A DNA stretch of 64,000 nt from Propionibacteriaceae bacterium (GCA_025965155.1 JAOPXN010000111.1:16040-80039); one strand, 5' to 3'. Positions 44,058 through 54,047 are shown, counted from the stretch's first letter. The notes: generated by a model not told the origin, from the letters alone. Translations and numbers: made by a program.

Positions 44058-46538
44058 ATGGGCATGCCCTTCAGTCCCAAACGTCTCGGCAACGTCGCGT
44101 ACTCGATGATGATGTTCATCACCGTCAGCGTCCTCGCCGGAGTCCTGGTCGCTGGCCTGTTCATCCCGTTCGCGGGCATCGCCGGCGTCAGCAGCAAGGC
44201 TGCGGCCGAAGAGATGAACAGCCTACCGTCGGAGCTGGAGACCCCACCGCAGGCCGAGCGCACCAAGGTGCTGCTCGCAGACGGTAGCACATTGGCCTAC
44301 TTCTACGACGAGAACCGGGTCTACGTCGGCCTGGACAAGGTCGCCCCCGTGATGCGGCAGGCGCAGCTCGCGATCGAGGACCACCGTTTCTACGAGCACG
44401 GGGCGCTGGACTTCAAGGCGACCCTGCGTGCCTTCGTCCGGAACCAGGCGGCGGACGGCGTCTCCCAGGGTGGCTCCACGATCACCCAGCAGTACGTGAA
44501 GATGGTCCAGGTCGAGGCCTGCCAGGCGAAGGGCGACGAAGCCTGTGTCCGCGAGGTCCAGGCGGCCACCTACGACCGCAAGATCCGTGAGCTCCGCTAC
44601 GCCATCGCGCTGGAGAAGCAGCTGTCCAAGGACCAGATCCTGGAGCGGTACCTCAACATCGCCTACTACGGCGAGGGCGCGTACGGCGTCGAGGCCGCCG
44701 CCCGGCACTACTTCTCCACAACCGCCGCCAAGCTGACTCTGGCCCAGGCGGCGATGCTGGCGGGCCTGGTGCAGAACCCGGACGCCAACAACCCGGTGAA
44801 GAACCTCAGCGCTGCGCTGGACCGCCGTGATGTCGTGATCAATCGGATGGCCGAGCTGAAGCTGATCAACGCCGAGCAGCTGAAGGCGGCCAAGGCCGTC
44901 GGTTTCGACGAGTCCAAGGTGAAGGCAACCCGCAGCGGCTGCGTCGACACCCGCTACCCCTTCCTCTGCGACTACGTCTACCGGACGCTGAAGAACACCC
45001 CCAGCCTCGGCGCGACCGTCGAGGAGCGCGAGAACATGATCAAGCGCGGCGGGCTGCGCATCGAGACGGCGATCGACCCCGAGAGCCAGGACAAGGCACA
45101 GAAGTCGGTCTCCGCCGTGGTTGACGCCAAGGACCCGGTGATCTCGACGATGAACATGATCCAGCCCGGCACCGGTCTGATCGTGGCCATGGCGCAGAGC
45201 CGTCCGACCATGGGCAGCAACGCCAAGAAGGGCGAGACCTACTGGAACTACTCCGCCGCACCAGGTATGGGCGGTATCCAGGGATATCAGGCTGGCTCCA
45301 CCTTCAAGGCCTTCACCGCCGCCGCAGCGCTGGAGAAGGGCATCCCGCTGAACAAGCGGTACAACGCCCGGCGCACGATGGACTTCTCCGGCAAGGAGTA
45401 CGACACCTGCACGGGCAGAGATCACGTCTACGGCAGCTGGCGGGTCAGCAACTCCACCGGTACTAGCGGCGTGATGGACATGTACCGCGCTGCGCAGCGG
45501 TCGGTGAACACCTACTTCGTCCAGCTCGAGCTGGACACCGGCATGTGTGCGGTGACGCAGATGGCCGAGAAGCTGGGCGTCAAGCTCGGCACCCCGGACC
45601 GTGACATCGTCGACTACTACCAGAACAAGCCGTCGTTCACGCTCGGCTCCGCCGAGGTCAGCCCGCTGTCGATGGCAGAGGCGTACGCCACCTTCGCTGC
45701 CCGCGGCATCCACTGCAACCCGATCATCGTCGACAAGATCACTACTCGCGACGGCAAGGAGCTTGCTGCACCGAGCGCCGACTGCAAGCGGGTGATCGAC
45801 AAGGACGTCGCCGACGGGGTGAACAAGATGCTCGGCTCGGTGATGACCAGGGGCACCGGCCTGCGTGCCATGACCTCGGACGGGCGGCCTCAGGCCGGCA
45901 AGACCGGCACCATCGACAGCAACGAAGCGGTCTGGTTCGCCGGGTACACCCCCGAGATCGCCGGTGTGGCGATGATCTCCATCGACAACCAGAAGGCGCC
46001 GTTCCAGAAGGGCAAGGCAAACTTCCGGTCACGCGGGGTGAAGAACTACCGACTGCCCGAGAGCGGCACCTTCCTGGAAGGTTCCGGTAGCGGTGACGCC
46101 GGGATGAAGATCTGGAAGCCGACGATGGAGAGGTACCTCCGCAACGTACCGGCGACCGACTTCAACGAACCCTCCAGCGCCGTTCAGCGGGGGAAGCGCG
46201 TCGAGATCCCGGATCTCTCCGGGCTGGGCGTAAGCGAGGCGACGAAGAAGCTGGAGGACGCCGGGTTCACTGTCGAGACGCAGTACACCTACAGCAGCCA
46301 GCCGGCCGGTAGCTTCCTCGGCTTCTCACCGAGCGTCGGCAGCCTGACGGAGTTCGCCACCGTGTACGCATTGGTGTCCAACGGCCGGGAGGACCCGTCG
46401 ATCCTGGCGCAGCGCAAGGCGCGCCAGGATGCGGAGAAGAAGGCGCAGGAAGACCAGAAGAAGCGGGCCGAAGCCGAGAAGAAGGCGGCCGAGGCGAAGA
46501 AGAAGGCCGAAGAGAACAAGAAGAAGAACGGCGGCTGA
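44058..46538 (+). CDS. ponA2: Class A penicillin-binding protein with PASTA domain (PonA2-like)
   Basis: 826 aa from ATG at 44058. One N-terminal membrane segment (SMMMFITVSVLAGVLVAGLFIPF), then a GT51 transglycosylase domain with AIEDHRFYEHGALD, GGSTITQQYVKM and LERYLNIAYYGEGAYGV. The transpeptidase domain has the Ser active site S414-T-F-K, S482-V-N and K615-T-G. A single PASTA domain (VEIPDLSGLGVSEATKKLEDAG) and a long Lys/Glu/Ala-rich helical tail follow. It builds and cross-links peptidoglycan outside the membrane. The order whiB4-ponA2 matches Rv3681c-Rv3682. Confidence 0.96.
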   Translation: MGMPFSPKRLGNVAYSMMMFITVSVLAGVLVAGLFIPFAGIAGVSSKAAAEEMNSLPSELETPPQAERTKVLLADGSTLAYFYDENRVYVGLDKVAPVMRQAQLAIEDHRFYEHGALDFKATLRAFVRNQAADGVSQGGSTITQQYVKMVQVEACQAKGDEACVREVQAATYDRKIRELRYAIALEKQLSKDQILERYLNIAYYGEGAYGVEAAARHYFSTTAAKLTLAQAAMLAGLVQNPDANNPVKNLSAALDRRDVVINRMAELKLINAEQLKAAKAVGFDESKVKATRSGCVDTRYPFLCDYVYRTLKNTPSLGATVEERENMIKRGGLRIETAIDPESQDKAQKSVSAVVDAKDPVISTMNMIQPGTGLIVAMAQSRPTMGSNAKKGETYWNYSAAPGMGGIQGYQAGSTFKAFTAAAALEKGIPLNKRYNARRTMDFSGKEYDTCTGRDHVYGSWRVSNSTGTSGVMDMYRAAQRSVNTYFVQLELDTGMCAVTQMAEKLGVKLGTPDRDIVDYYQNKPSFTLGSAEVSPLSMAEAYATFAARGIHCNPIIVDKITTRDGKELAAPSADCKRVIDKDVADGVNKMLGSVMTRGTGLRAMTSDGRPQAGKTGTIDSNEAVWFAGYTPEIAGVAMISIDNQKAPFQKGKANFRSRGVKNYRLPESGTFLEGSGSGDAGMKIWKPTMERYLRNVPATDFNEPSSAVQRGKRVEIPDLSGLGVSEATKKLEDAGFTVETQYTYSSQPAGSFLGFSPSVGSLTEFATVYALVSNGREDPSILAQRKARQDAEKKAQEDQKKRAEAEKKAAEAKKKAEENKKKNGG

Positions 46539-46558
46539 CCAGCACCGCGCGCCTTTGC

Positions 46559-46601
46559 TGAGGCGTGTCGGGCTTCCGTGGTGGGAGCCTGACACGCCTC
46601 A
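46559..46601. terminator. Bidirectional terminator between ponA2 and yqeY
   Basis: TGAGGCGTGTC (46559-46569) pairs perfectly with GACACGCCTCA (46591-46601). It lies between convergent genes. Confidence 0.9.
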
Positions 46602-46607
46602 TGCGTC

Positions 46608-47084
46608 TTAGGCGCCTCCCAGCTGGCGCTTCACCTCGGCCGCCACAGCGGCACCGTCGGCCTTGCCCTTGGTCTGCGGCGTCAGCACCCCCATCACCTT
46701 GCCCATCCCACGTATCCCCAGCTCGGCGGCCCCGGTGCCGGCAATCGCGTCGGCGACCAGGCCGGCGATCTCCTCTGCCGACAGCTGTTGAGGAAGGTAG
46801 TCGGTCAGCACCGCCGACTCGGCGTGCTCCTTGTCGGCGAGGTCCGGCCGGTCGGCGGCGCGGAAGGCTTCCTCGGCCTCGCGCCGCTTCTTCGCCTCGC
46901 GGACGACGACATCCAGCAGCTGCTGGTCGGACAGCTCGACCGCCTCACTCCCGGCCACCTCCGCCTCGCTGATGGCCGACAGCACCATCCGGATGGTGCC
47001 GGAACGTACCTTGTCCCGGGCCTTGATGGCGTTGGTCAGATCGGTCCGGAGTCGTTCCTTGAGCGTGGGGGTGGCTGAAGACAT
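46608..47084 (-). CDS. GatB/YqeY-domain protein
   Basis: 158 aa from ATG at 47084. YqeY family: LKERLRTDLTNAIKARDKVRSGTIRMVLSAI, REAKKRREAEEAF, TDYLPQQLSAEEIAGLV, GIRGMGKVMGVLTPQTKGKADG. It shares the tRNA-binding C-terminal fold of GatB; free-standing members have no settled function, though a link to misacylated tRNA handling is suspected. Divergent from the metallophosphoesterase gene. Confidence 0.93.
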   Translation of the reverse strand: MSSATPTLKERLRTDLTNAIKARDKVRSGTIRMVLSAISEAEVAGSEAVELSDQQLLDVVVREAKKRREAEEAFRAADRPDLADKEHAESAVLTDYLPQQLSAEEIAGLVADAIAGTGAAELGIRGMGKVMGVLTPQTKGKADGAAVAAEVKRQLGGA

Positions 47085-47127
47085 GCGTCCAAGTCTGTCA
47101 CCGATGAAGCCTTGTAGCCTTCTGGTC

Positions 47128-48054
47128 ATGTCTTCCTCAGCTGCAGTGGCCAAGCGGGTAGCCCAGGGTGTGCTCGGACTGGGCGGTCTCGGCGCAGCCT
47201 GTCTGGCGTATGCCGGCCTGTATGAGGTGAAGGCGTTCCAGCTACGCCGGTACACCGTTCCGGTGCTGCCACCGGGCTCCGCGCCGCTTCGGGTGCTGCA
47301 CCTGTCGGACCTGCACATGACGCCGGGGCAGCGCGCCAAGCAGCAGTGGCTGACCCGGCTGGCCGCGCTCGAGCCTGACCTGGTGGTCAACACCGGGGAC
47401 AACCTGGCCCATCCGGACGCAGTGCCGTTCGTCACGCAGAGTCTCGGCCGGCTCCTCGATCGGCCCGGGGTCTACGTCTGGGGCTCCAACGACTACTACG
47501 CACCGACCTTCAAGAACCCGCTGAGCTACCTGACCCGGCCGAAGCGGACGGGGTCGCCGAGCCCGGTCGAGCTGCCGTGGAAGGACCTCGACCGTGCCTT
47601 CACCGAAGCCGGCTGGATGGAGCTGACCGACAGCGAGACGATGCTGGAGCTGCACGGCATCCGGATCGGCTTCCGGGGCACCGACGACGCCCATCTGCAG
47701 CGTGACCACTACCACGAGGTGGCCGGTCCGATCGACCGGAGCGTGGTGGACCTGGCGATCGGAGTCACCCACGCACCGTACCGGCGGGTGATCGACGCGA
47801 TGACGGCCGACGGTCACGACCTGATCCTGGCCGGACACACCCACGGCGGCCAGGTCTGCGTGCCGGGGGTGGGGGCGCTGGTCACCAACTGTGATCTCGA
47901 CACGGCTCGGGTGAAGGGCCTGTCCTCCAACACAGCAGCTCGACGGACCGCAGCACTCCATGTGTCGGCGGGCCTGGGCACCTCCCCGTACGCCCCGATC
48001 CGGTTCGCCTGCCGGCCGGAGGCGACGCTGCTGACGCTGGTCCCCAAGACCTGA
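47128..48054 (+). CDS. Membrane-anchored metallophosphoesterase (Rv3683-like)
   Basis: 308 aa from ATG at 47128. An N-terminal hydrophobic segment (VLGLGGLGAACLAYAGLYE) is followed by a calcineurin-like phosphoesterase domain: LHLSDLHMTPGQ (DxH), VVNTGDNLAHPD (GDN), WGSNDYYAP (GNHD-type, here GSND), GVTHAPYRR and LAGHTHGGQVC. The usual GNH(D/E) has Ser-Asn-Asp in this subfamily. It resembles YaeI/Rv3683 proteins, whose substrates may be lipid-like. It ends the block of synteny with Rv3667-Rv3683. Confidence 0.92.
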   Translation: MSSSAAVAKRVAQGVLGLGGLGAACLAYAGLYEVKAFQLRRYTVPVLPPGSAPLRVLHLSDLHMTPGQRAKQQWLTRLAALEPDLVVNTGDNLAHPDAVPFVTQSLGRLLDRPGVYVWGSNDYYAPTFKNPLSYLTRPKRTGSPSPVELPWKDLDRAFTEAGWMELTDSETMLELHGIRIGFRGTDDAHLQRDHYHEVAGPIDRSVVDLAIGVTHAPYRRVIDAMTADGHDLILAGHTHGGQVCVPGVGALVTNCDLDTARVKGLSSNTAARRTAALHVSAGLGTSPYAPIRFACRPEATLLTLVPKT

Positions 48055-48175
48055 CCCAGGAAATCTCACGCCAGTCGGGAGGCGGCCGCGTCGCCAACGA
48101 CGAGCGGCGCCGCCTGCCTGACGGGTGTGACATTTCTGGGTTTGAGCCGATTCCACTCCTGCCGAGTGCATGGGC

Positions 48176-48181
48176 TAGACT
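48176..48181 (+). promoter_or_regulatory. Candidate -10 element for tRNA-Pro
   Basis: TAGACT, ending 32 bases before the mature tRNA 5' end; no good -35 partner at 16-19 bp (TTCCAC at 48151-48156 is the nearest). Confidence 0.4.
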
Positions 48182-48213
48182 CTCCGAGGTTCTTGATCCA
48201 GAGAAGATCAAGA

Positions 48214-48290
48214 CGGGGTGTGGCGCAGCTTGGTAGCGCGCGTCGTTCGGGACGACGAGGCCGCAGGTTCAAATCCTGTCACCCCGACCA
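48214..48290 (+). tRNA. tRNA-Pro (CGG)
   Basis: 77 nt with encoded CCA. Acceptor CGGGGTG/CACCCCG, anticodon stem CGTCG/CGACG around loop TTCGGGA giving anticodon CGG, and T-arm GCAGG-TTCAAAT-CCTGT. Reads CCG proline codons, which are abundant in this genome. Confidence 0.96.
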
Positions 48291-48302
48291 GTCCGGCTCA
48301 AT

Positions 48303-48333
48303 CGCACCGGGTCCGCCACGGCGGTCCGGTGCG
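48303..48333 (+). terminator. Terminator of tRNA-Pro
   Basis: CGCACCGG...CCGGTGCG with inner CCGCC/GGCGG stem, followed directly by TTTCTGTCT. Confidence 0.85.
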
Positions 48334-48412
48334 TTTCTGTCTCTGCTCCGCCTCTCACACCCCCCGCCCCCGGGCGCCGGTTAGGCTCTGCCTATCGACG
48401 CAAGGAGTGCGC

Positions 48413-49213
48413 ATGGACAAGGTGGTCCGCAGTGCCGCGGATGCCGTCGCAGACATCGGCGACGGAGCCTCGCTGGCCGTCGGCGGATTCGGGCTGTGCG
48501 GGATCCCCAGCGTGCTGATCGAGGCGGTGCTCGAGCACGGCGCGTCCGATCTCGAGGTGGTCTCCAACAACTGCGGTGTGGACGGTTGGGGCCTGGGTCG
48601 GCTGCTGGCAGCCAAGCGGATCCGCCGGATGGTGTCCTCCTACGTCGGTGAGAACAAGGAGTTCGCTCGGCAGTATCTGGAGGGCGAGCTGGAGCTGGAG
48701 CTGACACCGCAGGGCACACTGGCGGAACGGCTGCGAGCGGGTGGGTCCGGCATCCCGGCGTTCTATACCGCGACCGGCGTGGGCACCCAGGTGGCCGACG
48801 GCGGACTGCCCTGGCGCTACGACGCGAACGGCCAGGTGGTGCTGGCCTCACCGGGAAAGGAGACCCGCACCTTCCGCACCGCCGAAGGCGAGAAGCCGTT
48901 CGTGCTCGAGCACGCCATCGTCTGCGACTTCGGGCTGGTGCGGGCCTGGCGGGGCGACCGGCACGGCAACCTCGTCTACCGCGACTCGGCCCGTAACTTC
49001 AACCCGCTGGCAGCCATGGCCGGCCGGGTGACCATCGCCGAGGTGGAGGAGCTGGTCCAGCCCGGCGATCTTGATCCCAACCACGTCCACACCCCGGGCG
49101 TCTTCGTCCACCGGGTGGTCCCGTTGACTCGCGAGCAGGCCGCCGACAAGCGAATCGAGAAGGTCACCGTCCGCCCGCTGCCCGACGATCTAGACGAGGA
49201 GGGAGCGGCCTGA
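48413..49213 (+). CDS. scoA: 3-oxoacid/succinyl-CoA CoA-transferase subunit A
   Basis: 266 aa from ATG at 48413, five bases after AAGGAG. Family I CoA-transferase alpha subunit: [73 protein letters not shown]. Transfers CoA between succinyl-CoA and acetoacetate (or similar 3-oxoacids). It overlaps subunit B by TGATG. Together the two make the active enzyme. Confidence 0.95.
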   Translation: MDKVVRSAADAVADIGDGASLAVGGFGLCGIPSVLIEAVLEHGASDLEVVSNNCGVDGWGLGRLLAAKRIRRMVSSYVGENKEFARQYLEGELELELTPQGTLAERLRAGGSGIPAFYTATGVGTQVADGGLPWRYDANGQVVLASPGKETRTFRTAEGEKPFVLEHAIVCDFGLVRAWRGDRHGNLVYRDSARNFNPLAAMAGRVTIAEVEELVQPGDLDPNHVHTPGVFVHRVVPLTREQAADKRIEKVTVRPLPDDLDEEGAA

Positions 49214-49845
49214 TGGCCTGGACGCGCGAGCAGATGGCGGCCCGGGCCGCGGCGGAGCTGACCGACGGCAGCTATGTGAACCTCGGGATCGGTTTGCCCA
49301 CGCTGGTGCCCAACTATGTGGCCGACGGCGTCGAGCTGGTCCTGCAGTCGGAGAACGGGCTGCTCGGCGTCGGGCCCTACCCGTATGAAGGTGAGCAGGA
49401 CCCCGACCTGATTAACGCCGGCAAGGAGACCGTCACGCTTCGACCCGGTGCGTCGGTGTTCGACTCGGCCACCTCATTCGGCATGATCCGCGGCGGCAAG
49501 ATCGACGCTGCCATCCTCGGAGCCATGCAGGTGTCAGCGGGCGGCGACATCGCCAACTGGATGATCCCGGGCAAGATGGTGAAGGGCATGGGCGGTGCCA
49601 TGGACCTGGTGCACGGGGCCAAGCGGGTGATCGTCCTGATGGAGCACGTCGCGCGGGACGGAACGTACAAGATCGTTCACGAGTGCTCGCTGCCGTACAC
49701 GGGCCGCGGCGTGGTGCAGCGGATCATCACCGACCTGGGCGTCATCGACGTGACGCCGCACGGGCTGACCCTGGTCGAGCTGGCGCCCGGGGTCGGTCAG
49801 GACGAGATTCGCGCCAAGACCGAACCCGAGCTTCGCATCCGCTAG
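49213..49845 (+). CDS. scoB: 3-oxoacid/succinyl-CoA CoA-transferase subunit B
   Basis: 210 aa. Beta subunit with the catalytic glutamate in [12 protein letters not shown], preceded by [16 protein letters not shown]. Later [19 protein letters not shown] block appears as [23 protein letters not shown], then GMGGAMDLV and [14 protein letters not shown]. Its stop overlaps the convergent lysC stop region by four bases (49842-49845). Confidence 0.95.
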   Translation: MAWTREQMAARAAAELTDGSYVNLGIGLPTLVPNYVADGVELVLQSENGLLGVGPYPYEGEQDPDLINAGKETVTLRPGASVFDSATSFGMIRGGKIDAAILGAMQVSAGGDIANWMIPGKMVKGMGGAMDLVHGAKRVIVLMEHVARDGTYKIVHECSLPYTGRGVVQRIITDLGVIDVTPHGLTLVELAPGVGQDEIRAKTEPELRIR

Positions 49846-50360
49846 CGGCCGGTTCCCGCGTAGACCACGGCTTCCTCGGCGGCGTCCAGACCGAAGGCGG
49901 TGTGCGCTGCGACGACAGCGCGGTCCACATCGTCTTGGTCAACAACCACCGAGATCCTGATCTCGGAGGTGGAGATCATCTCGATGTTGACGCCGGCGGC
50001 AGCCAGGGCGGAGAAGAACTTGGCCGTCACACCGGGATGCGAACGCATCCCGACTCCGACGACCGAGACCTTGCCGATCTGGTCGTCGTAGAGCAGGTCC
50101 TTGAAGCCGACGTCGGCCTTGAGCGCATCGAGGGTGGCGATCGCGGCGGCACCGTCGGTCTTGGGCAGGGTGAACGAGATGTCGGTCTGCGAAGTCTCCA
50201 CCGCCGACACGTTCTGCACGATCATGTCGATGTTGATCTCGGTGGCTGCCACCGCCTCGAAGATACGGGCGGCCACCCCGACCTTGTCGGGGACACCGAC
50301 GATGGTGATCTTGGCCTCGCTGCGGTCGTGGGCGACCCCGGAGATGATGGCTTGTTCCAT
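49842..50360 (-). CDS. Aspartate kinase beta chain from internal in-frame start
   Basis: 172 aa from ATG at 50360 ([19 protein letters not shown]), preceded by AAAGGA about six bases upstream. It covers the two ACT domains only. This corresponds exactly to the known internal start of the corynebacterial and bacillary lysC beta subunit, which forms the regulatory alpha2beta2 enzyme. Confidence 0.8.
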   Translation of the reverse strand: MEQAIISGVAHDRSEAKITIVGVPDKVGVAARIFEAVAATEINIDMIVQNVSAVETSQTDISFTLPKTDGAAAIATLDALKADVGFKDLLYDDQIGKVSVVGVGMRSHPGVTAKFFSALAAAGVNIEMISTSEIRISVVVDQDDVDRAVVAAHTAFGLDAAEEAVVYAGTGR

Positions 50361-51107
50361 GACGGTTCCTTTCTCGAGCTCGGCGACCCAGGTTCCCTCT
50401 TTGTCGGAGAAGGACGAGCGCACGTGGACCTTGACGTTCTCGCGGCGGGCGTACTCGACGCACCGCAGGTGCAGGATCTTGGCGCCGCACGCCGCCATCT
50501 CCAGCATCTCCTCGTACGAGATCTTGGGGATGCGGCGCGCGCTCGGCACGATCCGCGGGTCGGCCGTGAACACACCGTCGACATCGGTGTAGATCTCGCA
50601 GTGGTCCGCACCGAGCGAGGCGGCCAGCGCCACCGCGGTCGTGTCGGAGGCGCCGCGACCAAGCGTGGTGACGTCCTTGGTGTCCTGAGCGACGCCCTGG
50701 AAGCCGGCAACGATGACGATGTCGCCGTTGTCCAGCGCGGAGGTGATCCGGCCCGGAGTGATGTCGATGATCCGGGCGTTGCCGTGCGTGCCGGTGGTGA
50801 TGATGCCCGCCTGGGAGCCGGTCAGCGAGCGGGCGTGCATGCCCTGGTCCGCAATCGCCATGGCGAGCAGGGCTGCGCTCATCCGCTCGCCTGCGGTCAG
50901 CAGCATGTCCAACTCGCGTGGCGGCGGCAACGGGGAGACCTGGAGGGCCAGATCCATCAGCTCGTCGGTGGTGTCGCCCATGGCCGAGATGACGACGACA
51001 ACATCGTTGCCCTTCTGCTTGGTCGCAACGATCCGCTTGGCGACACGCTTGATGCTCTCAGCGTCTGCGACGGAGGACCCCCCATACTTCTGCACCACGC
51101 GGCCCAC
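49842..51107 (-). CDS. lysC: Aspartate kinase, alpha chain
   Basis: 421 aa from GTG at 51107 with AAGGAG five bases upstream. Catalyses phosphorylation of Asp, the first step toward lysine/diaminopimelate, threonine and methionine. Kinase domain: [56 protein letters not shown]. Two ACT domains follow from about residue 265 ([36 protein letters not shown]), the sites of Lys/Thr feedback. As in Corynebacterium, an internal start gives a separate beta chain. asd does not follow in this window. Confidence 0.96.
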   Translation of the reverse strand: MGRVVQKYGGSSVADAESIKRVAKRIVATKQKGNDVVVVISAMGDTTDELMDLALQVSPLPPPRELDMLLTAGERMSAALLAMAIADQGMHARSLTGSQAGIITTGTHGNARIIDITPGRITSALDNGDIVIVAGFQGVAQDTKDVTTLGRGASDTTAVALAASLGADHCEIYTDVDGVFTADPRIVPSARRIPKISYEEMLEMAACGAKILHLRCVEYARRENVKVHVRSSFSDKEGTWVAELEKGTVMEQAIISGVAHDRSEAKITIVGVPDKVGVAARIFEAVAATEINIDMIVQNVSAVETSQTDISFTLPKTDGAAAIATLDALKADVGFKDLLYDDQIGKVSVVGVGMRSHPGVTAKFFSALAAAGVNIEMISTSEIRISVVVDQDDVDRAVVAAHTAFGLDAAEEAVVYAGTGR

Positions 51108-51417
51108 ACCGACTCCTTTTGTCTGCCCGATCACGATCGCCTGACGAATACCGCAGCCAACTCTAATGCCGCGCCGCCCGACCCCCCGCCCCTGTCCATC
51201 CCGCTCTGGTCGTCGGTTCCCCCTGGTCGGCTTCCCTTCGTCGGTTTCCCACGTGTACGTGGGACTCCTGCACTTCACCCACGACATAACGCGTGTGGAG
51301 CGCCAATCTCGTGGGTGGAGCCGGCGACTTGCTAGGTGGGGGCGCCGGCCGCGATGCGGATTTGCGGATTCGAAAGGTACGGGCCTGCGGATGGTCCACG
51401 GCTGGGATACTGGTGCT

Positions 51418-51888
51418 GTGCCTGACCAGTTCGACCCTGTCCCGCAGCGGATCGGCGATGCGGAGCGCGACCGCGCCGCTGAGTATCTACGCGAGCATCT
51501 GGCCTCTGGCCGGCTCGACCAGGACGAGTTCGACGAACGGGTCAGCCGGGCACTGACAGCCAGGACGGCCGCTGACCTCGACCCGCTGTTCGTCGACCTG
51601 CCCAGTCCCAAGCCAGGCAGCGCCGTGGAACCGGCGTCGTCCTACCTAGCGCCTCCGTGGCAGACCAGAACCCCGGGCGAGTCGAGCGAGGTGGCACCGG
51701 CTGCGTCCGCATCAGTCCCGGCGAGGTACGACGCGGGCTGGGCGGTCATCTCCGCCCTCGCGTGGGCGGCGGCGGTGATCTTCTGCATGGCCACTGGATG
51801 GGAGCACTGGTGGGTGATCATGATCCCGGTGTTCCTGCCCTGGTGGATCCGCCGGGCCGGCTCCCACGGTAACCACCACCGGCCCTGA
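51418..51888 (+). CDS. DUF1707 (SHOCT-like) membrane protein
   Basis: 156 aa from GTG at 51418; a GATACT -10-like hexamer ends six bases before it, suggesting a leaderless mRNA. N-terminal DUF1707 domain [38 protein letters not shown] (about residues 9-46), Pro/Ser-rich linker, then two hydrophobic segments ([21 protein letters not shown] and [13 protein letters not shown]). Function unknown. Antisense to the start region of lysC transcription but not overlapping its coding sequence. Confidence 0.85.
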   Translation: MPDQFDPVPQRIGDAERDRAAEYLREHLASGRLDQDEFDERVSRALTARTAADLDPLFVDLPSPKPGSAVEPASSYLAPPWQTRTPGESSEVAPAASASVPARYDAGWAVISALAWAAAVIFCMATGWEHWWVIMIPVFLPWWIRRAGSHGNHHRP

Positions 51889-51964
51889 TCTAGCTACGGT
51901 CCGGCATAGCTTGCCGCTGCGATCGCCCGCGACAGCTCCGATGGCACCGCCGTAGGGTGTCGGC

Positions 51965-52969
51965 ATGAGCGCAGACCAGGACGTGCGTTGGGCCATCGTC
52001 GGACCCGGCCGGATCGCCGCCAAGGTGGTCGAGGACTTCGTCCACGTGGCGGGTGCACGCGTGGTCGGGGCCGCGTCCCGGTCCGCTGACCGTGCCCGCG
52101 CGTTCGCCGACGAGCATGGGCTGGAACGCGCGTACGGCTCGTACGCCGAGGTGATGGCCGACGACGACATCGACGTGCTGTACATCGCTACGCCGCATCC
52201 GCAGCACCGATCGATCGCGGTGGCTGCGCTACGAGCCGGCAAGGCGGTCCTGGTGGAGAAGACCTTCACCGCGACGGTGGCCGGCGCCGAGGAGGTCATC
52301 GACACGGCCCGCGAGCAGGGCGTGTTCGCCATGGAAGCCATGTGGACCAGGTTCCAGCCGGCCATCGTGGCGGCCCGCGAGCTGATCGCCAACGGCGCGA
52401 TCGGAGAAGTTCGCCAGCTCCAGGCGGACCTCGGAGTAGACCGGCCCTACGACCCGAACGACCGGTTGTTCGACCCCGCCCAGGGCGGCGGGGCGATGCT
52501 CGACCTCGGCGTCTACCTGGTGTCGCTGGCTCAGCACTTCCTGGGAAACCCGGACCGGGTGACAGCCACCGGCTCGTTGACCCAGACCGGTGTCGACGCG
52601 GAGGCCGGTCTGCTGTTGAGCTATGCCGACGGCCGGGCGGCGACGTTGCTGGGATCCCTGAAGCACCATTCCCCCGGGTCGGCCCGGCTGGTGGGAACGG
52701 GCGGGTGGATCGACATCCAGCCACGGTTTCACCACCCGCGGACCATCACGCTCACCCGTACAGGTGCCGGCCCCGAGACGATCACCCGGCCGCCGCTCGG
52801 CGGCGGCTACTCCCACGAGCTGATTGAGGTCACCGAGTGCGTTCGGGCAGGCCGTACGGAGAGCGCCGTGATGCCGCTCGCGGACACCCTCGCGGTGCAG
52901 CGGATCTTGAACGAAGCCTGCGAGCAGCTCGGCGTCGTGCACCGCGAGGACGACGCCGTCCTAGTTTGA
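51965..52969 (+). CDS. Gfo/Idh/MocA-family NAD(P)-dependent oxidoreductase
   Basis: 334 aa from ATG at 51965. Rossmann opening WAIVGPGRIAAKVVEDF (GxGxxA-like), DDDIDVLYIATPHPQH, and the EKTFT motif (family EKP) with the catalytic Lys region GKAVLVEKTF. C-terminal substrate domain begins MEAMWTRFQPA and has GGGAMLDLGVYLVSLA. This matches the glucose-fructose-oxidoreductase / dihydrodiol dehydrogenase subgroup. The substrate is a sugar or polyol in most relatives; here unknown. Confidence 0.92.
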   Translation: MSADQDVRWAIVGPGRIAAKVVEDFVHVAGARVVGAASRSADRARAFADEHGLERAYGSYAEVMADDDIDVLYIATPHPQHRSIAVAALRAGKAVLVEKTFTATVAGAEEVIDTAREQGVFAMEAMWTRFQPAIVAARELIANGAIGEVRQLQADLGVDRPYDPNDRLFDPAQGGGAMLDLGVYLVSLAQHFLGNPDRVTATGSLTQTGVDAEAGLLLSYADGRAATLLGSLKHHSPGSARLVGTGGWIDIQPRFHHPRTITLTRTGAGPETITRPPLGGGYSHELIEVTECVRAGRTESAVMPLADTLAVQRILNEACEQLGVVHREDDAVLV

Positions 52970-53005
52970 GCGGGCTCGTCAGGAACTGCGGCCGGGGGCG
53001 GCTCG

Positions 53006-53605
53006 TCAGGCGTCGACGAACCGGCGACCTTCGAAAGCACGGCCGAGGGTGATCTCGTCGGCGTACTCCAGGTCGCCACCGACCGGCAGGCCGCTGGCCA
53101 ACCGGCTCACCTTCACCCCCATCGGCAACAACAGCCGGCTCAGGTAGGTGGCCGTGGCCTCGCCCTCCAGGTTCGGATCGGTGGCCAGGATCACCTCGGT
53201 CACGACACCGTCGGCTAACCGCATGCAGAGCTCCCGGATCTTCAGCTCGCTGGGACCGATGCCGTCGATCGGGCTGATGGCGCCGCCAAGGACGTGGTAG
53301 CGGCCCCGGAACTCGCGGGTCCGTTCGACTGCGACCACGTCCTTGGACTCCTCCACCACACAGATGGTGGTCTGGTCGCGGCGGGAGTCCCGGCAGATCC
53401 GACACTGGGTGTCCTCAGCCACGTTGAAGCAGACCTCGCAGAACTTGACCGTCTCCTTGACCAGCCTGAGCACACCAGCAAGCCGCATGACGTCATCGGT
53501 GTCGGCCGCAAGGATGTGGAACGCGATCCGTTGGGCGCTCTTCGGTCCGATCCCGGGCAGTCGCCCGAGCTCGTCGATCAGATCCTGGACCGGACCTTCG
53601 TACAC
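53006..53605 (-). CDS. recR: Recombination mediator protein RecR
   Basis: 199 aa from GTG at 53605 with GAGGAG four bases upstream. N-terminal HhH ([24 protein letters not shown]), four-Cys zinc finger [14 protein letters not shown]2-C, Toprim domain [15 protein letters not shown] with [16 protein letters not shown] and [15 protein letters not shown]. Loads RecA with RecF/RecO. Downstream of ybaB and dnaX in the conserved order dnaX-ybaB-recR. A 10-nt duplication at a 27-nt period covers its stop. Confidence 0.96.
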   Translation of the reverse strand: MYEGPVQDLIDELGRLPGIGPKSAQRIAFHILAADTDDVMRLAGVLRLVKETVKFCEVCFNVAEDTQCRICRDSRRDQTTICVVEESKDVVAVERTREFRGRYHVLGGAISPIDGIGPSELKIRELCMRLADGVVTEVILATDPNLEGEATATYLSRLLLPMGVKVSRLASGLPVGGDLEYADEITLGRAFEGRRFVDA

Positions 53606-53642
53606 GGTTCTCCTCAGTTGTTCGTGCGGTGCGGGGGCGAGC

Positions 53643-53969
53643 CTAGAACGGCAGCCCTCCGCCACCCAGTCCACCGGCCAGCGGCCCTAGCTTGGCGGCC
53701 GCCAATGCCTGCGACTTGTTAGTGGCGTCCCGTACGGCGGCGATGACCAGGTCGGCCAGCGTCTCGGTGTCGTCGGGGTCCACCGCCTCCGGCTTGATCA
53801 CCAGGCCGATGAGCTCACCCGCACCGGTAATCGTCGCGGTCACCAGGTCTCCGCCGGCCGACCCTTCGACCTCGGTCTCAGCCAGCTCCTGCTGAGCCTG
53901 CAGCAACTGTTGTTGCATCGCCTGGGCCTGAGCCAGGAAGCCGGACATGTCGCCGCCGTCGGGAATCAT
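53643..53969 (-). CDS. ybaB: YbaB/EbfC-family nucleoid-associated protein
   Basis: 108 aa from ATG at 53969; ATG at 53948 is an alternative. [42 protein letters not shown] is the family hallmark helix plus strand, followed by [33 protein letters not shown] and a Gly-rich tail. It is a small dimeric DNA-binding protein, between dnaX and recR as usual. Confidence 0.94.
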   Translation of the reverse strand: MIPDGGDMSGFLAQAQAMQQQLLQAQQELAETEVEGSAGGDLVTATITGAGELIGLVIKPEAVDPDDTETLADLVIAAVRDATNKSQALAAAKLGPLAGGLGGGGLPF

Positions 53970-54047
53970 CGTTGGGCGCTCCTCGGTATGGGATGTATGG
54001 GGGTCGAGCCGGACGGCTCGTTGGTAAGGCACGGTAGTCCGCCCAGC

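Noticed and set aside
44223..45713. 496-codon minus-strand frame opposite ponA2
   Set aside because: Antisense shadow of the transglycosylase/transpeptidase domains; no motif of its own.
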